From Spirodela intermedia (taxonomy: Eukaryota > Streptophyta > Magnoliopsida > Alismatales > Araceae), in NCBI GenBank assembly GCA_902729315.2, contig LR746272.1:4471037-4535036 (forward strand): a stretch of DNA of 64,000 bases, given 5' to 3'. The notes beneath the pieces are model-generated. The model worked only from the letters and a program-made list of their open reading frames with translations. It searched no databases and was not told where the DNA came from. Below, piece after piece: positions 24,827 to 37,184 of this stretch (positions are counted from its first letter, which is position 1; the number at the start of each line of letters is the position of its first letter). Made by a program: the position numbers and the translations under genes.

Positions 24827-26422
24827 TGATAAGTCTTCATTATCATGAGTTAATAATTAGTAAATAATATAGTTTTAGCCTTAACTCATGATAAATACAC
24901 TTATATATGTGTTAAAGAATGATTTGTGGTTTTCAATTGATTAACGTGAGTTTTTGAGTAATTATGTGATTTTATACGATTTTTACAGTCTTACTATTGA
25001 GATAAATGAAGAATAAGAAATATAAATAAAAAATATTGCAAAATGGGGGGACCCGCTGGCCAGCCGGGCCCGCAAGCAGGTCGGAAGCACAGTCGCGGAA
25101 TAGCCACGAGCAGGGGCTCGAGCAGGTTAGCTTGGACCGATAGGGGCACGTGTGCGCCACTCCCCTTCCACATCACTGGTGCCCAGTTGACTGTGGGGCA
25201 AGGAGTGGTTGTACACGCGAGAGAAGGGACTTTGCTTACAAAGCTAACATTACTATATATTTGCCTGAAAAATCGGCACACAACCGATGTGGGACTAAAC
25301 CCCCGTCACACCTTCCTCATAGGTAGGTGACTGGTGCGGGTTCGAATCCTTTTAGAGTCAAAATTCATATATTTTTACCTGATTATCACGACTTTCCTGC
25401 AGATCGCCGGTGAAGGATTAAGCAACGAGAATCACTAGATCATCGGCAAAAATCTCGTCAACGCGATTCGCGGAGCATTGCTACTAAAATTGTTGAACGA
25501 TTCACGATAAAAGGATCAAAAATCCATCAAGTGAATCCTCTTTGATTGATCAACAAACAAGCCGTCGTCGAGAAGAGGATGATCCATCGAGAGATGAGTC
25601 GCCACCTCTTGAGAGCATACCAGATGCGATGAAGAGCCTCCTCTCGCTGCGCAGACCTGAGGATGAAGCTCCCTGACACGCGCCCCACCTCCATCCAGCT
25701 CCTCTCCGTCGGGTGACAGTCGCCAGAGAGTCACAAAGTCGCCGTTTTTCCGCTCTGCCGGGTGACAGCTGCCGGAGACAATTAAACGACCCACTTCATT
25801 GATCTCTAGACTTTGCGAGAAGATCTAGAGATTGCCCACGTCATCTTTGTCCCGGGAGAGCCTTCGAGGCTATGGACATTACATGACGATCCTCTCGAAT
25901 GACACCAAAACTCTGTTTTCCTACTTTCAATTTAATTGACACTTCATTTAGTGATAGTTTGTGTGATTTTAATTTACCAAACTATACTTCATTCAATTAT
26001 GATTCTTCCGGCTTTTACAGATCTTAATTTGATTAATTAAATCATTTGTAATCACTTACGTAAGAATCACCAAGCAGAACTCTATTTTTGCCCGATTCGT
26101 GTTTGCCGGGTGCTGATGTCATCTTGACGTCCGCACCCTTATTTCCTTTTTTTTTCATGAGTTTTAAATATATTTCCTTTTCATTTCCTAGTATAAAATT
26201 CATAGAAAATCATATTCATTGAGAAAAAATCTGAATAATTACAAAATATTATACTACATCCTTGTGATCTACCTAGGAAATTACTACTATGTTTGGAAGT
26301 TTTATTGAATTATAATTGATATATTTATTTAGAAATACTTCTAAATATTCAAAAATTCGTATTTTCTAGTTTTATAAATTTAATATTTGTGTGATTTAAT
26401 ATACAATGACTAAGTCACGTCA
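24827..26422 (+). repeat. Ath-2 3' LTR
   Basis: It is 1596 bp, begins TGATAAGTCTTC and ends AAGTCACGTCA. It is followed by the target duplication GTAAT. It carries an exact antisense USE at 25285-25295 with TATATA at 25254-25259, 25 nt apart. It lacks part of the 144-bp unit region (near 25890-25910) that the 5' LTR keeps, so it has a small deletion. Confidence 0.92.
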
Positions 26423-27824
26423 GTAATCTTTTTACTTTGGAAAAAGACTCAATACATTTCTCATCAAAATTAAAAGGCACATCTTTAGATAATAGCATGG
26501 TGAGAGGTCTAGAAATTTTGGGAAAATCTTGAATAAATTTTCTGTAATAACCTGCATGACCCAAGAAAGATCTAATCTGTTTTATTGAATTTAGAGGTTT
26601 CATTTTAGATATAATATCAATTTTTACTCTATTCACCTCTAAAATCCTTTCACTCACAATATGATCCAACACAACTCCCTCTTTAACCATAAAATGTGAT
26701 TTCTCCCAACTCAAAACTAATTTTTTCTCTATGCATTTCTCAAGTACGTGTTGTAAATGATTTAAGCATTCATCAAATGATTCACCAAAAATAGAAAAAT
26801 CGTCTAGAAAAATTTCTATGCAGTTTCCAATCATATCAGAAAAAATAGACAACATACATCTTTGAAATGTGGCTGGAGCATTACACAGACCAAAAGGCAT
26901 GCGTTTCAAAGCAAAAGTACCAAATGGATGATTGAAAGTTGTTTTTTCTTGATCTAAAGGGTTTATATAAATTTGATTATAACCAAAGTATCCATCCAGA
27001 AAACAAAAAAAGTTTTTTCCAGCTAATTTTTCTAAAATTTGATTAGTAAATGGTAGGGGAAAATGATCTTTTCTAGTAACTGAATTTAATGTTCTATAAT
27101 CAATGCAAACTCTCCAATTGGTAGTTAGTCTTGTTTGTATTTCATCCCCATTTTTGTTTTTTTAACTATGATCCTTGATTTTTTTGGTACTACTTGTGTA
27201 GGACTAACTCATTTGCTATTTGAAATAGGATAAATAATATCAGCAGCCAGTCACTTTAAAATTTCTTTTTTTACAATTTCCATCATGTTAGGATTTAATC
27301 TTCATTGTGGTTCCCTACTAGTTCTAGCTCCTTCCTCTAGATATATACTATGCATGCATACACTCATATCAATGCCCCTTAGATCATCCATTTTTCAGCC
27401 CATAACCTTCTTATTTTTTCGAAGTACATCTAATAGTTCTTCTTCCTGTTCATCACTCAAATCAGCTGCAATAATAATAGGAAATGAATTACTTTCCTCC
27501 AAAAACATATATTTTAAACTAGAGGGAAGAGGTTTCAATTCTAAATTCAGATGATCTTCCTCTTTCTTTTCTTCTAAATTTATATTCTCTATTTCCTCTA
27601 ATTCTTCAAACACATAGTCATCAATAACATCTAAATCATCAAAATCATCTAGAAGATCTATGGTATGACAATCATATATTTGGGATTTCTTAAGATCATT
27701 TGATACCTAAAAAATTTTAATTTTTACTAATTGATCTCCACATGAAATTTTCGCAATACTTGTGGGAAAATCAATATTCATCTTTGCTGTATGTAAAAAT
27801 GGTCTCCCTATGATGATTGGTGTA
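26423..27824 (-). pseudogene. Ath-1 reverse transcriptase and protease linker
   Basis: The reverse strand gives RT from about 27290 to 26428. It includes MKRMPFGLCNAPATFQRCML, FLDDFSIFGESFDE (catalytic DD kept) and QIRSFLGHAGYYRKF. Further right (27395-27820) are the acidic linker and the end of protease (GRPFLHTAKMN-like). The protease is cut at 27824 by a solo LTR. Ath-2 interrupts RNase H on the left. Confidence 0.88.
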
Positions 27825-28206
27825 TGACGTGACTCAGTCGTTGTATGTTAAATCACGCAAATATAAAATTTATAAAACTAGAAAATACGAATTTTCGGAT
27901 ATTTAGAAGTATTTCTAAATAAATATATCAATTATAATTCAATAAAAATTCCAAAAATAGCGGTAATTTTCCAAGTCGATCACAGGGATGTAATATAATA
28001 TCTGGTAATTATTCAGAATTTTTCTCAATGAGTACAATTTTCTTACGAATTTTATACTAGGAAATAAAAAGGAAATATATTTAAAATTCACGAAAAAAAG
28101 GAAATAAGGGTGAGGACGTCAGGATGACGTTAGCGCCCGGCGAATGCGAATAGGAATTACTCACTATTCACTCGGTTTATGGTCAATAATAAGATTATGT
28201 TATGTA

Positions 28207-28293
28207 GGAGAGATGGCCGAGTGGTTGAAGGCGTAGCATTGGAACTACTATGTAGGCTTTTGTTTACCGAGGGTTCGAATCCCTCTCTTTCCG
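28207..28293 (+). tRNA. trnS-GGA: Plastid-derived trnS-GGA copy, probably non-functional
   Basis: The 87-nt sequence starts GGAGAGATGGCCGAGTGG. It has anticodon GGA in the context ATTGGAACT, a long variable arm, GGTTCGAATCC in the T arm and an acceptor strand ending TCTTTCCG. A G-to-A change gives TACTA where TGCTA is needed to pair with TAGCA, leaving a C-A mismatch in the anticodon stem. It is a nuclear copy of a plastid gene. Confidence 0.9.
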
Positions 28294-28685
<392 letters not shown>

Positions 28686-30003
28686 TATTGCGGAAAGAGA
28701 GTTCCGCTTGGCGATTCTTACGTAGGCGATTATAGACGACTCAATTAATCAAATTAAGATCTGTAAAAGCTGGAAGAATCGTAATTGAACGAAGTATAGT
28801 TTGGTAAATTAAAATCAACAAAGTATCACTAAATGAAGCGTAAATTAAATTGAAAGTAGGAAAACATAGTTCCGGTGTCGCGACGGCGATGCGTCGGCGA
28901 TGCACCGGAATCCTGAGCGTTTGGGAGGATCGTCGTGCAGTGTCCACAGCCTCGAAGGCTCTCCTTGGACAAAGATGACGTGGGCAATCTCTAGATCTTC
29001 TTGCGAAGTCTAGAGATCAATGAAGTGGGTCGTCGAATCGTCTCCGGTGGCTGTCACCCAGCGGAGCGGAAAAACGGCGACTTTGCGGCTCTCCGGCGGT
29101 TGTCACCCAACGGAGAGGAGCTAGATGGAGGTGGGGCGCGTGTTAGGGAGCTTCATCCTCAGGTTTGCGCAGCAAGAGGAGGCTCTTCATCGCATCTGGT
29201 ACGCTCTCAGGAGGTGGCAACTGGTCTCCCGGTGGATCGTCCTCTTCCCGATGATGGCTTGTTCATCGATCAATCGGAAATGATTTACTCGATGGATTCG
29301 CGATCCTTTTATCGCGAATCGTTCAGCAATTTTAGTAGCAATGCTCCGCGAATCACGTTGACGAGATTTTCGCCGATGATCCAGCGATTCTTGTTGCTTA
29401 ATCCTTCCCCAGCGATCTGCAGGAAAGTCATGATAATCAAATAAAAATATATGAATTTTGACTCTAAAAGGATTCGAACCCGCGCTGGTCGCCCGCCTCT
29501 TCTGAGGAAGGTGTGACGGGGGTTTAGTCCCACATCGGTTGTACGCTGATTTTTCGAGCGAATATATAGTAATGTTAGCTTTGTGAGCAAAGTCCCTTCT
29601 CTTGCATGTATGACCACTGCTTGCCCCACAGCCGACTGGCCATCGGTGACGTGGAAGAGGAGTGGCCGTACGCGTGCCCTGTCGGTCTCCAATCCAAGCC
29701 GCTCGAGCCCCTGCTCGCGGCTTACTCCCCGACTGCACTTCCGATCCGCTTGCGGGCCCAGTTGGCCAGCGGGTCCCCCCATTTTTGCAATATTTTTATT
29801 TTTATTTCTTGTTCTTCATTTATCTCAAAAGTAAGACTGTAAAAATCGTATATAATCACATAATTACCCAAAAATTCACGTTAATCAATTGAAAGCCAAA
29901 AATCATTCTTTAACACAAATATAAGTCTATTTATCATGAGTTAAGGCTAAAACTATATTATTTACTAATTATTAACTCATGATAATGAAGACTTATCAGT
30001 GTA

Positions 30004-32075
30004 TCATAAAACTGTCCATTAAAATTCATTTCTAGCACTACAAAATCAGCTTAAAATTTACACCCTTTAACTATTACTATCACATTTTCTAAAATACCTT
30101 TAGGATGTTTTATGGATCTATCAGCAAATTGTAAGGTAACAGTAGAAGGTTTAAGATCAGAAATATTAAATTTATCACAAATACTTGCAGGTAATAAATT
30201 AATACTAGCACCAGTGTCAAGTAATGCATTCTAAAAAATGGATCCACCAATATCACACGAAATTAAAGGGGCACTTGTATCTCTCAATTTATATGATAAT
30301 TGATTTAATAATAATGCACTAGTATGCATAGATAATTTTTCTACTCTAAGTGTCCTTTTTGGTGTACACATTTCTTTCAAAACTCTAGCATATTCAAGAA
30401 TATGTTCAATGGCAGTGAGTAAAGGAAGACTAATTTGCACATCTTGTAAAATTTTCTTTATTTCTTCATTGTGTTCCTTTTTCTTTCTTTGTCTAGGCTC
30501 TAGAGCTTTAGGAAATGGAATGGTTGTCCTCTCTTATGAAATTTCCTTGGTAGAATCTATAAAATCCTCTTCTACTCCTATTTGATTTTGTTTTAGGTCA
30601 TCCACGTTTTCTTTTTCTTCTAATATTTGGGGATAAGAATCAGGTAAGATCTTACCACTCCTTAATGTATTCACTGTCCTAATATTTTAATTTCGTGAGT
30701 TTTTTGCTAGATTCATGCTACTAGACTCCCCTTGCTGAAATCCTATTGTTGGGTAGTTCCCTGGATTTTTTATGGGCTGACTAGGTAGCTGTCCCTCTTT
30801 TCTCTTATTCCCAAGGGACTCTATAATTTGTTTCTAGTGTTGCATCATTTGATTCATAATTTGTTGCATCATTTGGCTCATTTGCTGCATTATTTCCATA
30901 GTATCAGGTTGGGTTTCAGAGGGCTGATTTTTCTGAAATCTGTTTTCTTATTTTGGACGAAATTTAGAGTTTGAATTGGGTCTAAGTGCTTCTGGATTTT
31001 GAATATTATTTGGGTCTCTCCATAAAAAATTATTCCTCCAATTAGGATTATAAGAATTTGAAAAAGGTTCCCTATTTCTATTAAAACCGTGAGCTACTTG
31101 CACTTGTTCTTACATAGGGTGAAATGATTGATCTAAATTATAACATTAAAATTCAAAATAATCATTTTCACCATACATAGGACATGTACTATTCAAATTA
31201 AATTGAGGGTTAAAAGGCTTTCTAATATTGTCAATAAGTGAATCAATTTTTTCTAATCTTTGATTAATCTGATTAACCTCATTTTTTAAGTTTAGAATCA
31301 TCATCATGATGTAATTCATAAATTCTTCTCTTCTTATCCCTATCATATAACTCAAAAGAGGCTTGATCTCTAGAATTTTCACTTAAATTCTCATAAAGAC
31401 TGTAAATCTCATCAAGAGTTTTCTCCATAAAAGCTCCTCCACATATAGAATCAACCATATTTCTATATTGTTCTAATAATCCATCATAAAAAATTATATT
31501 GAGCTGCCACTTGGGTATAGCATGATGAAGACACTTTCTAAGTAAATCTTTGAATTTTTCCCATGTCTCATGCAAAGTTTTCTCATATTTTGAGTTTTTC
31601 CTAAGGGATAAAATTTTTGAAGAAAGGCCTGTTCTATATCTTTCTAGCTAGTTAATTCTCTATCTAATGTGGGTAGCCAATGACTAACTTTGTCCCTAAG
31701 TGTATGAGAGAATAATTTCATCTTAATAATTTCCAGTGTAACTTGAGGGAGATTAACTAAATCACAGACCATATGAAATTTTTCTAAATGCTGATGAGGT
31801 TCCTCTAAAAGCAATCCATGAAAATTAGGGAGCATGTGAAAAATTCCTAGATTTATTTCGAATTTAACAGTGGGTGCTAATGGGACTCTAATATTGGATG
31901 CTCTTTGAAATGAACTAGGGATATAATGATTTTTCATGGCCATAGGATTTTTCTCAATTTGACCTGTACTTCCTTCAGGATCCATCAAAATTAATTTTTC
32001 TTTCAGATTTTTATTTTTGAATGAAATAAGGAAAAGATTTTCTAGCCTTGGATGCAAGGATCTTCTACCATGCAT
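30004..32075 (-). pseudogene. gag: Ath-1 protease start and gag
   Basis: Gag starts at ATG 32075 (MHGRRSLHP) and runs left with FHGLLLEEPHQHLEKF and CGGAFMEKTLDEIYSLYENL. It then shows the degenerate knuckle CPMYGENDYFEF. At about 30205-30240 comes protease ALLDTGASINLL with the DTG active site intact. The protease is cut at 30003 by the solo LTR. Stops (for example near 30233 and 31140) and a frameshift near 31280 break the frame. Confidence 0.88.
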
Positions 32076-32263
32076 AAAAATCAATAAATTCGAGGGAAAA
32101 AGTTAGTAACTGTTACCCTCCTTCAGGATGCTCCAGTCTTTGCCGTGCTTCTTTTCATTCCCTTTTTCTAATAAAAATTGGCAAAAAGAAAATAAAACAA
32201 GAGTTAAGTTCTTTTGTGTACTCTAAGAGAAAAACAGAAAAATACTAAATATTATGCAATACA

Positions 32264-32281
32264 TCCCCGACAACGGTGCCA
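32264..32281 (-). other. Ath-1 primer-binding site
   Basis: On the - strand it reads TGGCACCGTTGTCGGGGA, the tRNA-Asp-type site seen in the other copies. It lies 5 nt from the LTR edge at 32287. Confidence 0.82.
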
Positions 32282-32286
32282 AAATT

Positions 32287-33911
32287 TGATGTGACTCAGT
32301 CGTTGTATATTAAATCACGCAAATATAAAATTTATAAACTGAGAAAATACAAATTTTTAGATATTTAGAAGTATTTCTAAATAAATATATCAATTATAAT
32401 TCAATAAAAATTCCAAAAATAGCGATAATTTTCCAGGTCGATCACAAGGATGTAACATAATATCTGGTAATTATTCAGAATTTTTCTCAATGAATACGAT
32501 TTTATATGAATTTTATACTAGGAAATAAAAAGGAAATATATTTAAAATTCACAAAAAAGGGAAATAAGGGTGCAGACGTCAAGATGACATCAGCACCTGG
32601 CGAGCGCAAATCAGGCAAAAATAGAGTTCCGCCCAGTGATGCTTACATAAGCAATTATAGATGATTTAATTGATCAAATTAAGATCTATAAACGCCGAAA
32701 GAATCGTAATAGAATAAAGTATATTTTGTTAAATTAAAAACACAAAAATTATCACTAAATGAAGCGTAAAGTAAATTGAAAGCAGGAAAATAGAGTTCCG
32801 GCATCACGACGGCGATGTGTCGATAATACACCGGAATCCTGAGCGTTTGGGAGGATCATTGTGCAGTGTCCATGGCCTCGAAGGCTCTCCTTGGACAAAG
32901 ACGACATGGGCAATCTCTAGATCTTCTCGCAAAGTCTAGAGATCAATGAAGTGGGTCGTCGAATCATCTCCGGCAGCTGTCACCTGATGGAGTGGAAAAA
33001 CGACGACTTTGCAGCTCTCTAGCGGCTGTCACCCGACAAAGAGGAGTTGGATGGAGGTGGGGCACGTATCAGGAAACTTCATCCTTAGGTCCACGCAGCA
33101 AGAGGAGGCTCTTCATCACATTCGGTATGCTCTCAAGAGGTGGTGACTCATCTCCCGACAGATCGTCCTCTTCTTAACGACGGCTTGTTCGTCGATCAAT
33201 CAGAGATGATTTACTCGATGGATTCGCGATCCTTTTGTCTTGAATCGTTCAACAATTTTAGTAGCAATGCTCCGCAAATCGCATTGATGAGATTTTTGCC
33301 GATGATCCTGTGATTCTCGTTGCTTAATCCTTCACTGGCGATCTGCAAAAAAGTCGTGATAATCAGATAAAAATATATGAATTTTGACTTTGGGAGGATT
33401 TGAACCCACACTAGTCGCCCGCCTGTGAGGAAGGTGTGACGTGGGTTTAGTCCCACATCGGTTTTGCGCCGATTTTTTGGACGAATATATAGTAATGTTT
33501 GTTTGTAAGCAAAGTCCTCTCGCGTGTACAACTACTCCTTGCCCCACAGCTAGCTGGCCACCGGTGACGTGGAAGGGGGGTGGCGCACACGTGCCCCTAT
33601 CGGTCCAAGCTAAGCCGCTCGAGCCCCTGCTCACAGCTACTCCCCGACTATGCTTCCGACCCGCTTGCAGGCCTGACTGGCTGGCGGGTCCCCTATTTTG
33701 TAATATTTTTATTTTTATTTCTTGCTCTTCATTTATCTCAAAAGTAAGACTATAAAAATCATATAAAATCACATAATTACCCAAAAATTCACGTTAATCA
33801 ACTAAAAACCACAAATCATTTTTTAACACAAATATAAGTTTATTTATAATGAGTTAAGGCTAAAACTATATTATTTACTAATTATTAACTCATGATAATG
33901 AAGACTTATCA
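32287..33911 (-). repeat. Ath-1 5' LTR
   Basis: It is 1625 bp with + strand edges TGATGTGACTCAG and GACTTATCA. The duplication ACATC follows at 33912. It has one 144-bp unit. It carries an exact USE (33450-33460) and TATATA (33486-33491), 25 nt apart. Confidence 0.93.
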
Positions 33912-34640
33912 ACATCTATGATAGGATACAGAGTCAAAATACATTGTATAAGCAGGCTGCTGTTATGTATCGTCAACCTTGGATTTTCCAGGTGGGAGAC
34001 CAGGTTATGGTGAGGATGAGGCCCAAGCTTTATGCTCCTGGCTCTACTACGAAGCTTCACGCTTGTAGTGCCAGCCCATTTCGTGTTCTTTCCTAGATAG
34101 GCAAGAATGCCTATGTCATCGACATCCCTCCTTCATGGGAGATTAGCTCCACATTCAATGTGGCGGATCTGGCGTTGCACCAAGCCCCACCTCTTTCATC
34201 TGACCTTGAGCCCTCATCTACCAGCCCCTTCTCTAAGAAAGAGTTTGCCATGGAGTCCACTCCCCCCATTTTACCACCTGATTGGCACGAGTGAGTCGAG
34301 GAGATTCTTCGGGAGGTAATTGACTTTATAGGGAACGGAGTTTCGCAAAGATTCCTAGTACGTTGGCAGGGTCGCCTGTCAGAGGACGATGCTTGTATTT
34401 TGGAGGCAGACCTGGAGTGACTACGACCAGACTTGTTGGAGCCCCTGCCTTCCCCACTTGCCAACTCATCGGAGTCGAGTTCTTTCGACCCCGAGAGGAT
34501 TGATGGCGAGTGGGACCTATCTCCATCAGCTCAAGAGACACTGGCAGTCTGAGTTCAGCCTGATCGACGTGTGAAGACGAAGGAGCCTGGCTTTCACTAC
34601 ACGGCCTAGCCCTTTGGGATGACAACATTCTACCTCCGTG
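33912..34640 (+). pseudogene. Chromovirus integrase C-terminus with chromodomain
   Basis: The frame resumes after Ath-1 with YDRIQSQNTLYKQ, then WIFQVGDQVMVRMRPKLYAP, the GPF/Y-type module of gypsy integrase. From about 34290 it reads VEEILREVIDFIGNG and QRFLVRWQGRLSEDDACILE, a chromodomain-like segment that may guide integration. The aromatic residue of the usual ATWE motif is replaced (ACIL). Stops occur near 34097, 34293 and 34418. Confidence 0.83.
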
Positions 34641-34801
34641 ATGACGATGAGCTTGAGCTCACCCATATCTTTCTTTGTACTTTCACGATGTGTTAGCGGG
34701 CCCAATTCTATGTGTGTGTGTTGTTGTTTGTCTCTCTTTCTTTAGGGTTTTATTGAGTCTTTCTTTGAGGCCCAATTAAAACCCAAAGGGTGGGGGACCT
34801 A
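34641..34801 (+). other. Chromovirus 3' untranslated region and polypurine tract
   Basis: This short T-rich stretch ends in AACCCAAAGGGTGGGGGACC, a good polypurine tract for plus-strand priming, just before the presumed LTR start TGTGTC at 34802. Confidence 0.65.
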
Positions 34802-36684
34802 TGTGTCTTTCTTTTTTAGACCTTTTTTTGGGCTTATTTAGGTCTTCATTCCAGGCCCACTTAAGCACCATAAGAGGGCTCTCCTCTTTCTCCTTTTATT
34901 GGGTTTCTTTTTAAGAGGCCCAATAAACCCCTTTTGTAGCCTTTGTGGCTTATGGGCTTAAGGGTCTCAAGTGGGCCCACCTCCCCATAGCCCACTTGTG
35001 GGCCCCCATATAAGGGGAGGTAGGACCCCCCCTCAAAGGGCACCGTATTTTTGAGAGAGATTATCATTTTGTGAGTACCTTCTCCGTGATCTAGGATAGG
35101 GAGGGAAGGAGGAAGAGGAAGGCCGTCGATCCCCTTTCAAGGACTTCGTTCCTTTGTGACGCTACTGCCCGAGAAGTCCCGCCACCGCTTGAGACCACTA
35201 TCACTGCCGGCCATCTCATTGCCACCCGGGAGCTCGCTGCCATCACCAGACGAAACAGTCGTGGTTGCCGCTACAGCTGCCGCTGCCTCTGCTGGAACTC
35301 CGTCATGTCGTCGTGACGAAAGGGGCTTGCTTCGCCTCACTACAAGCCATCGTCGAGCACTCCGCCGGAGTCTCTCGACTCCTGGTTTGACTGCTGCCTT
35401 TTCCTCCGGAACTCCACCATAAACTCACCGGAGCAGCCCTCCACCACTCCGCCTAGTCACTGGCTGTTCGCTGACAAATGCCGACCTGCTGCCGATGGCG
35501 GAAGAGACCCGGCAGCCGTGCCGACGAGCCAGAACCAGTCCAAGCTCCACACAGGCCCCCACCGGAGTTTCCCGACGTTCCGCCGCCATCGCGCCGTTTC
35601 CGACACCGCTTAGACCAAGAGAGCTCAACCCTCCCTGGTATCGTCAGTCGGATCATCTCCTCTCTACTCCGCTTTCTGGCACCGCCAGAGAGGCTGATCC
35701 TTCCACTAATGGTTGGGTTTCTGCCCCAACCACTGACGCTTGGCATTCCCACCAAAGCGCCGCTGACGCTCGGCATTCCTACCAAAGCACCGCTGATGCT
35801 CGGCCTTCCCACCAAACGTCGATGCTCGGCATTCTCGCCGAAGCGCTGCTGACGCTTGGCATTCCTGCCGAAGTGCCACAGACACTCGGCCTTCCTGCCG
35901 AAGCGCTGCCGCCACATGTGCCCCGCGCACCGGCTCTTGTGGCCCACGCACCCACCCGGTGCCACTGCCTGCATGCCCAAGGGCATGCCGCGCAACTTGC
36001 CGTGCGCGTCCGCTAGCGTGCCCTTTTGGCCCACCAGCGGGCCCGGCACACTAGCAAGCATGCGTCTGCTAGCGTGCCCTTTTGGCCCACCAGCGGGCCC
36101 ATGCCTGCTAGTGTGCCCTTTGGCCCACCTGTAGGCCCACACCCACGCCGCTTGTGCCACGCCCTAAGATGACAACTTCCGTGACTCTCAACCAGGACCG
36201 ACCATCGACACTGAGCATCGCTCTTCACCGGACGTCCCTGCCTTCGTTGGATCTCTGCTCCATCAAGACTTGTTAGGCTACACAGCCCTGAAGGTTAGCT
36301 CCATACCCCTTCTTACTTAAGTTTAATTATCTTTCAAAGGGTTTTCTTGGCTCATCTCTATCGCCTTTAGGAGCACGTAGATAGGATAGGATAAGTTATT
36401 GGATCGTGACTTCTAACGTTGCACCAGACTCATCACAGTTCGTGAGCTGCAGCCCTAGGCTACTTCACGACAACAGTTCTACCTCTCACTCACCATCGTC
36501 GAGTATATCCCTGAGTTGTCTTGGGATGATCATGCATATTGGTACACCTACCTATGCTTAGGTTACGTGGTCAGACCTAGAGTCTAGGGTTCAAACCTTC
36601 TTATTAGATCAGTCTGACTGCCCCATCTCAAGACTCGAGTTTCATTGATTAGGTACAGGGGGTTCTCGCTCCGTCTTGCATCAG
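34802..36684 (+). repeat. Probable chromovirus 3' LTR
   Basis: The start is set by the upstream polypurine tract. A TATA-like CCCCATATAAGGGG lies at about 35007-35020. The body is GC-rich and includes imperfect tandem units of about 30 bp built on GCTGACGCTCGGCATTCC (about 35730-35915). The end near 36684 is inferred from where an inverted copy of the same family begins. The 5' LTR is not in the window for comparison. Long frames here on both strands look like composition artefacts. Confidence 0.55.
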
Positions 36685-37184
36685 GGAAGGTCGAGCATCA
36701 GCGGCGCTTTGACAGGAATGCCAAGCGTCAGTGGCGCTTTGTCGGGAATGCCAAGCGTCGGCGGTGCTTCGGCGAGAATGCCGAACGTCAATGATGCTTT
36801 GGCAGGAATGTCAAGCATCAGCGGCTCTCAGCGGGAATGTCGAGTGTCAGCGGTGGTTCGGCAGGAATGCCAAGTGTCAATGGCGCTTCGATGGGAATGC
36901 CGAGTGTCAACGGTTGGGCAGAAACCCAACTGTCGCCGGAAGGATTGGCCTTCTCTAGTGGCACTTGGAAGCAGAGCAGAGGAAGGAGATAATCTGGCTG
37001 ACAATACTAGAGAGGGTTGAGTCCTCCTGGTCTAGGCGGCGCTCGAAACAGTGCGACAGTAGCAGATCATCGGGAAAGTCTGGCAGGGCCTGTGAGGAGC
37101 TTGGACTGGATCTGGCTCGTCAGCATGGCAGCGGGGGCTCTCTCGATGTCGGTGGCAGGCAGGCGTTCATCGACGAACGACCAG
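36685..37184 (-). repeat. Inverted partial copy of the chromovirus LTR
   Basis: The reverse complement matches about 35457-35880. Matching points include GACGAGCCAGATCCAGTCCA, GTTGGGTTTCTGCCC and the 30-bp units with GGCATTCC. It is truncated on both sides and ends at the LTR of Ath-NA1. It shows that a second element of this family was present in opposite orientation. Confidence 0.75.

Larger units (their letters stand above)
14543..26422 (+). mobile_element. Ath-2: complete but decayed Athila-clade element
   Basis: It is flanked by GTAAT at 14538-14542 and 26423-26427. Parts in order are 5' LTR 14543-16176, primer site 16182-16199, gag 16390-18183, protease about 18208-18640, RT 19030-19740, RNase H about 19900-20300, integrase about 20500-21600, 3' spacer to 24826 and 3' LTR 24827-26422. 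A solo LTR (22684-24275) sits in the spacer. The domain order PR-RT-RH-IN is that of Ty3/gypsy. Multiple stops make it non-functional. Confidence 0.94.

Noticed and set aside
28207-28293. Functional nuclear tRNA-Ser gene
   Set aside because: The sequence is the plastid type with GGA anticodon and a broken anticodon-stem pair, joined to other plastid fragments.
35453-36160. Open frames of 235, 173 and 124 codons in the GC-rich block
   Set aside because: They overlap one another on both strands, consist of 30-bp repeat translations and sit in a probable LTR.
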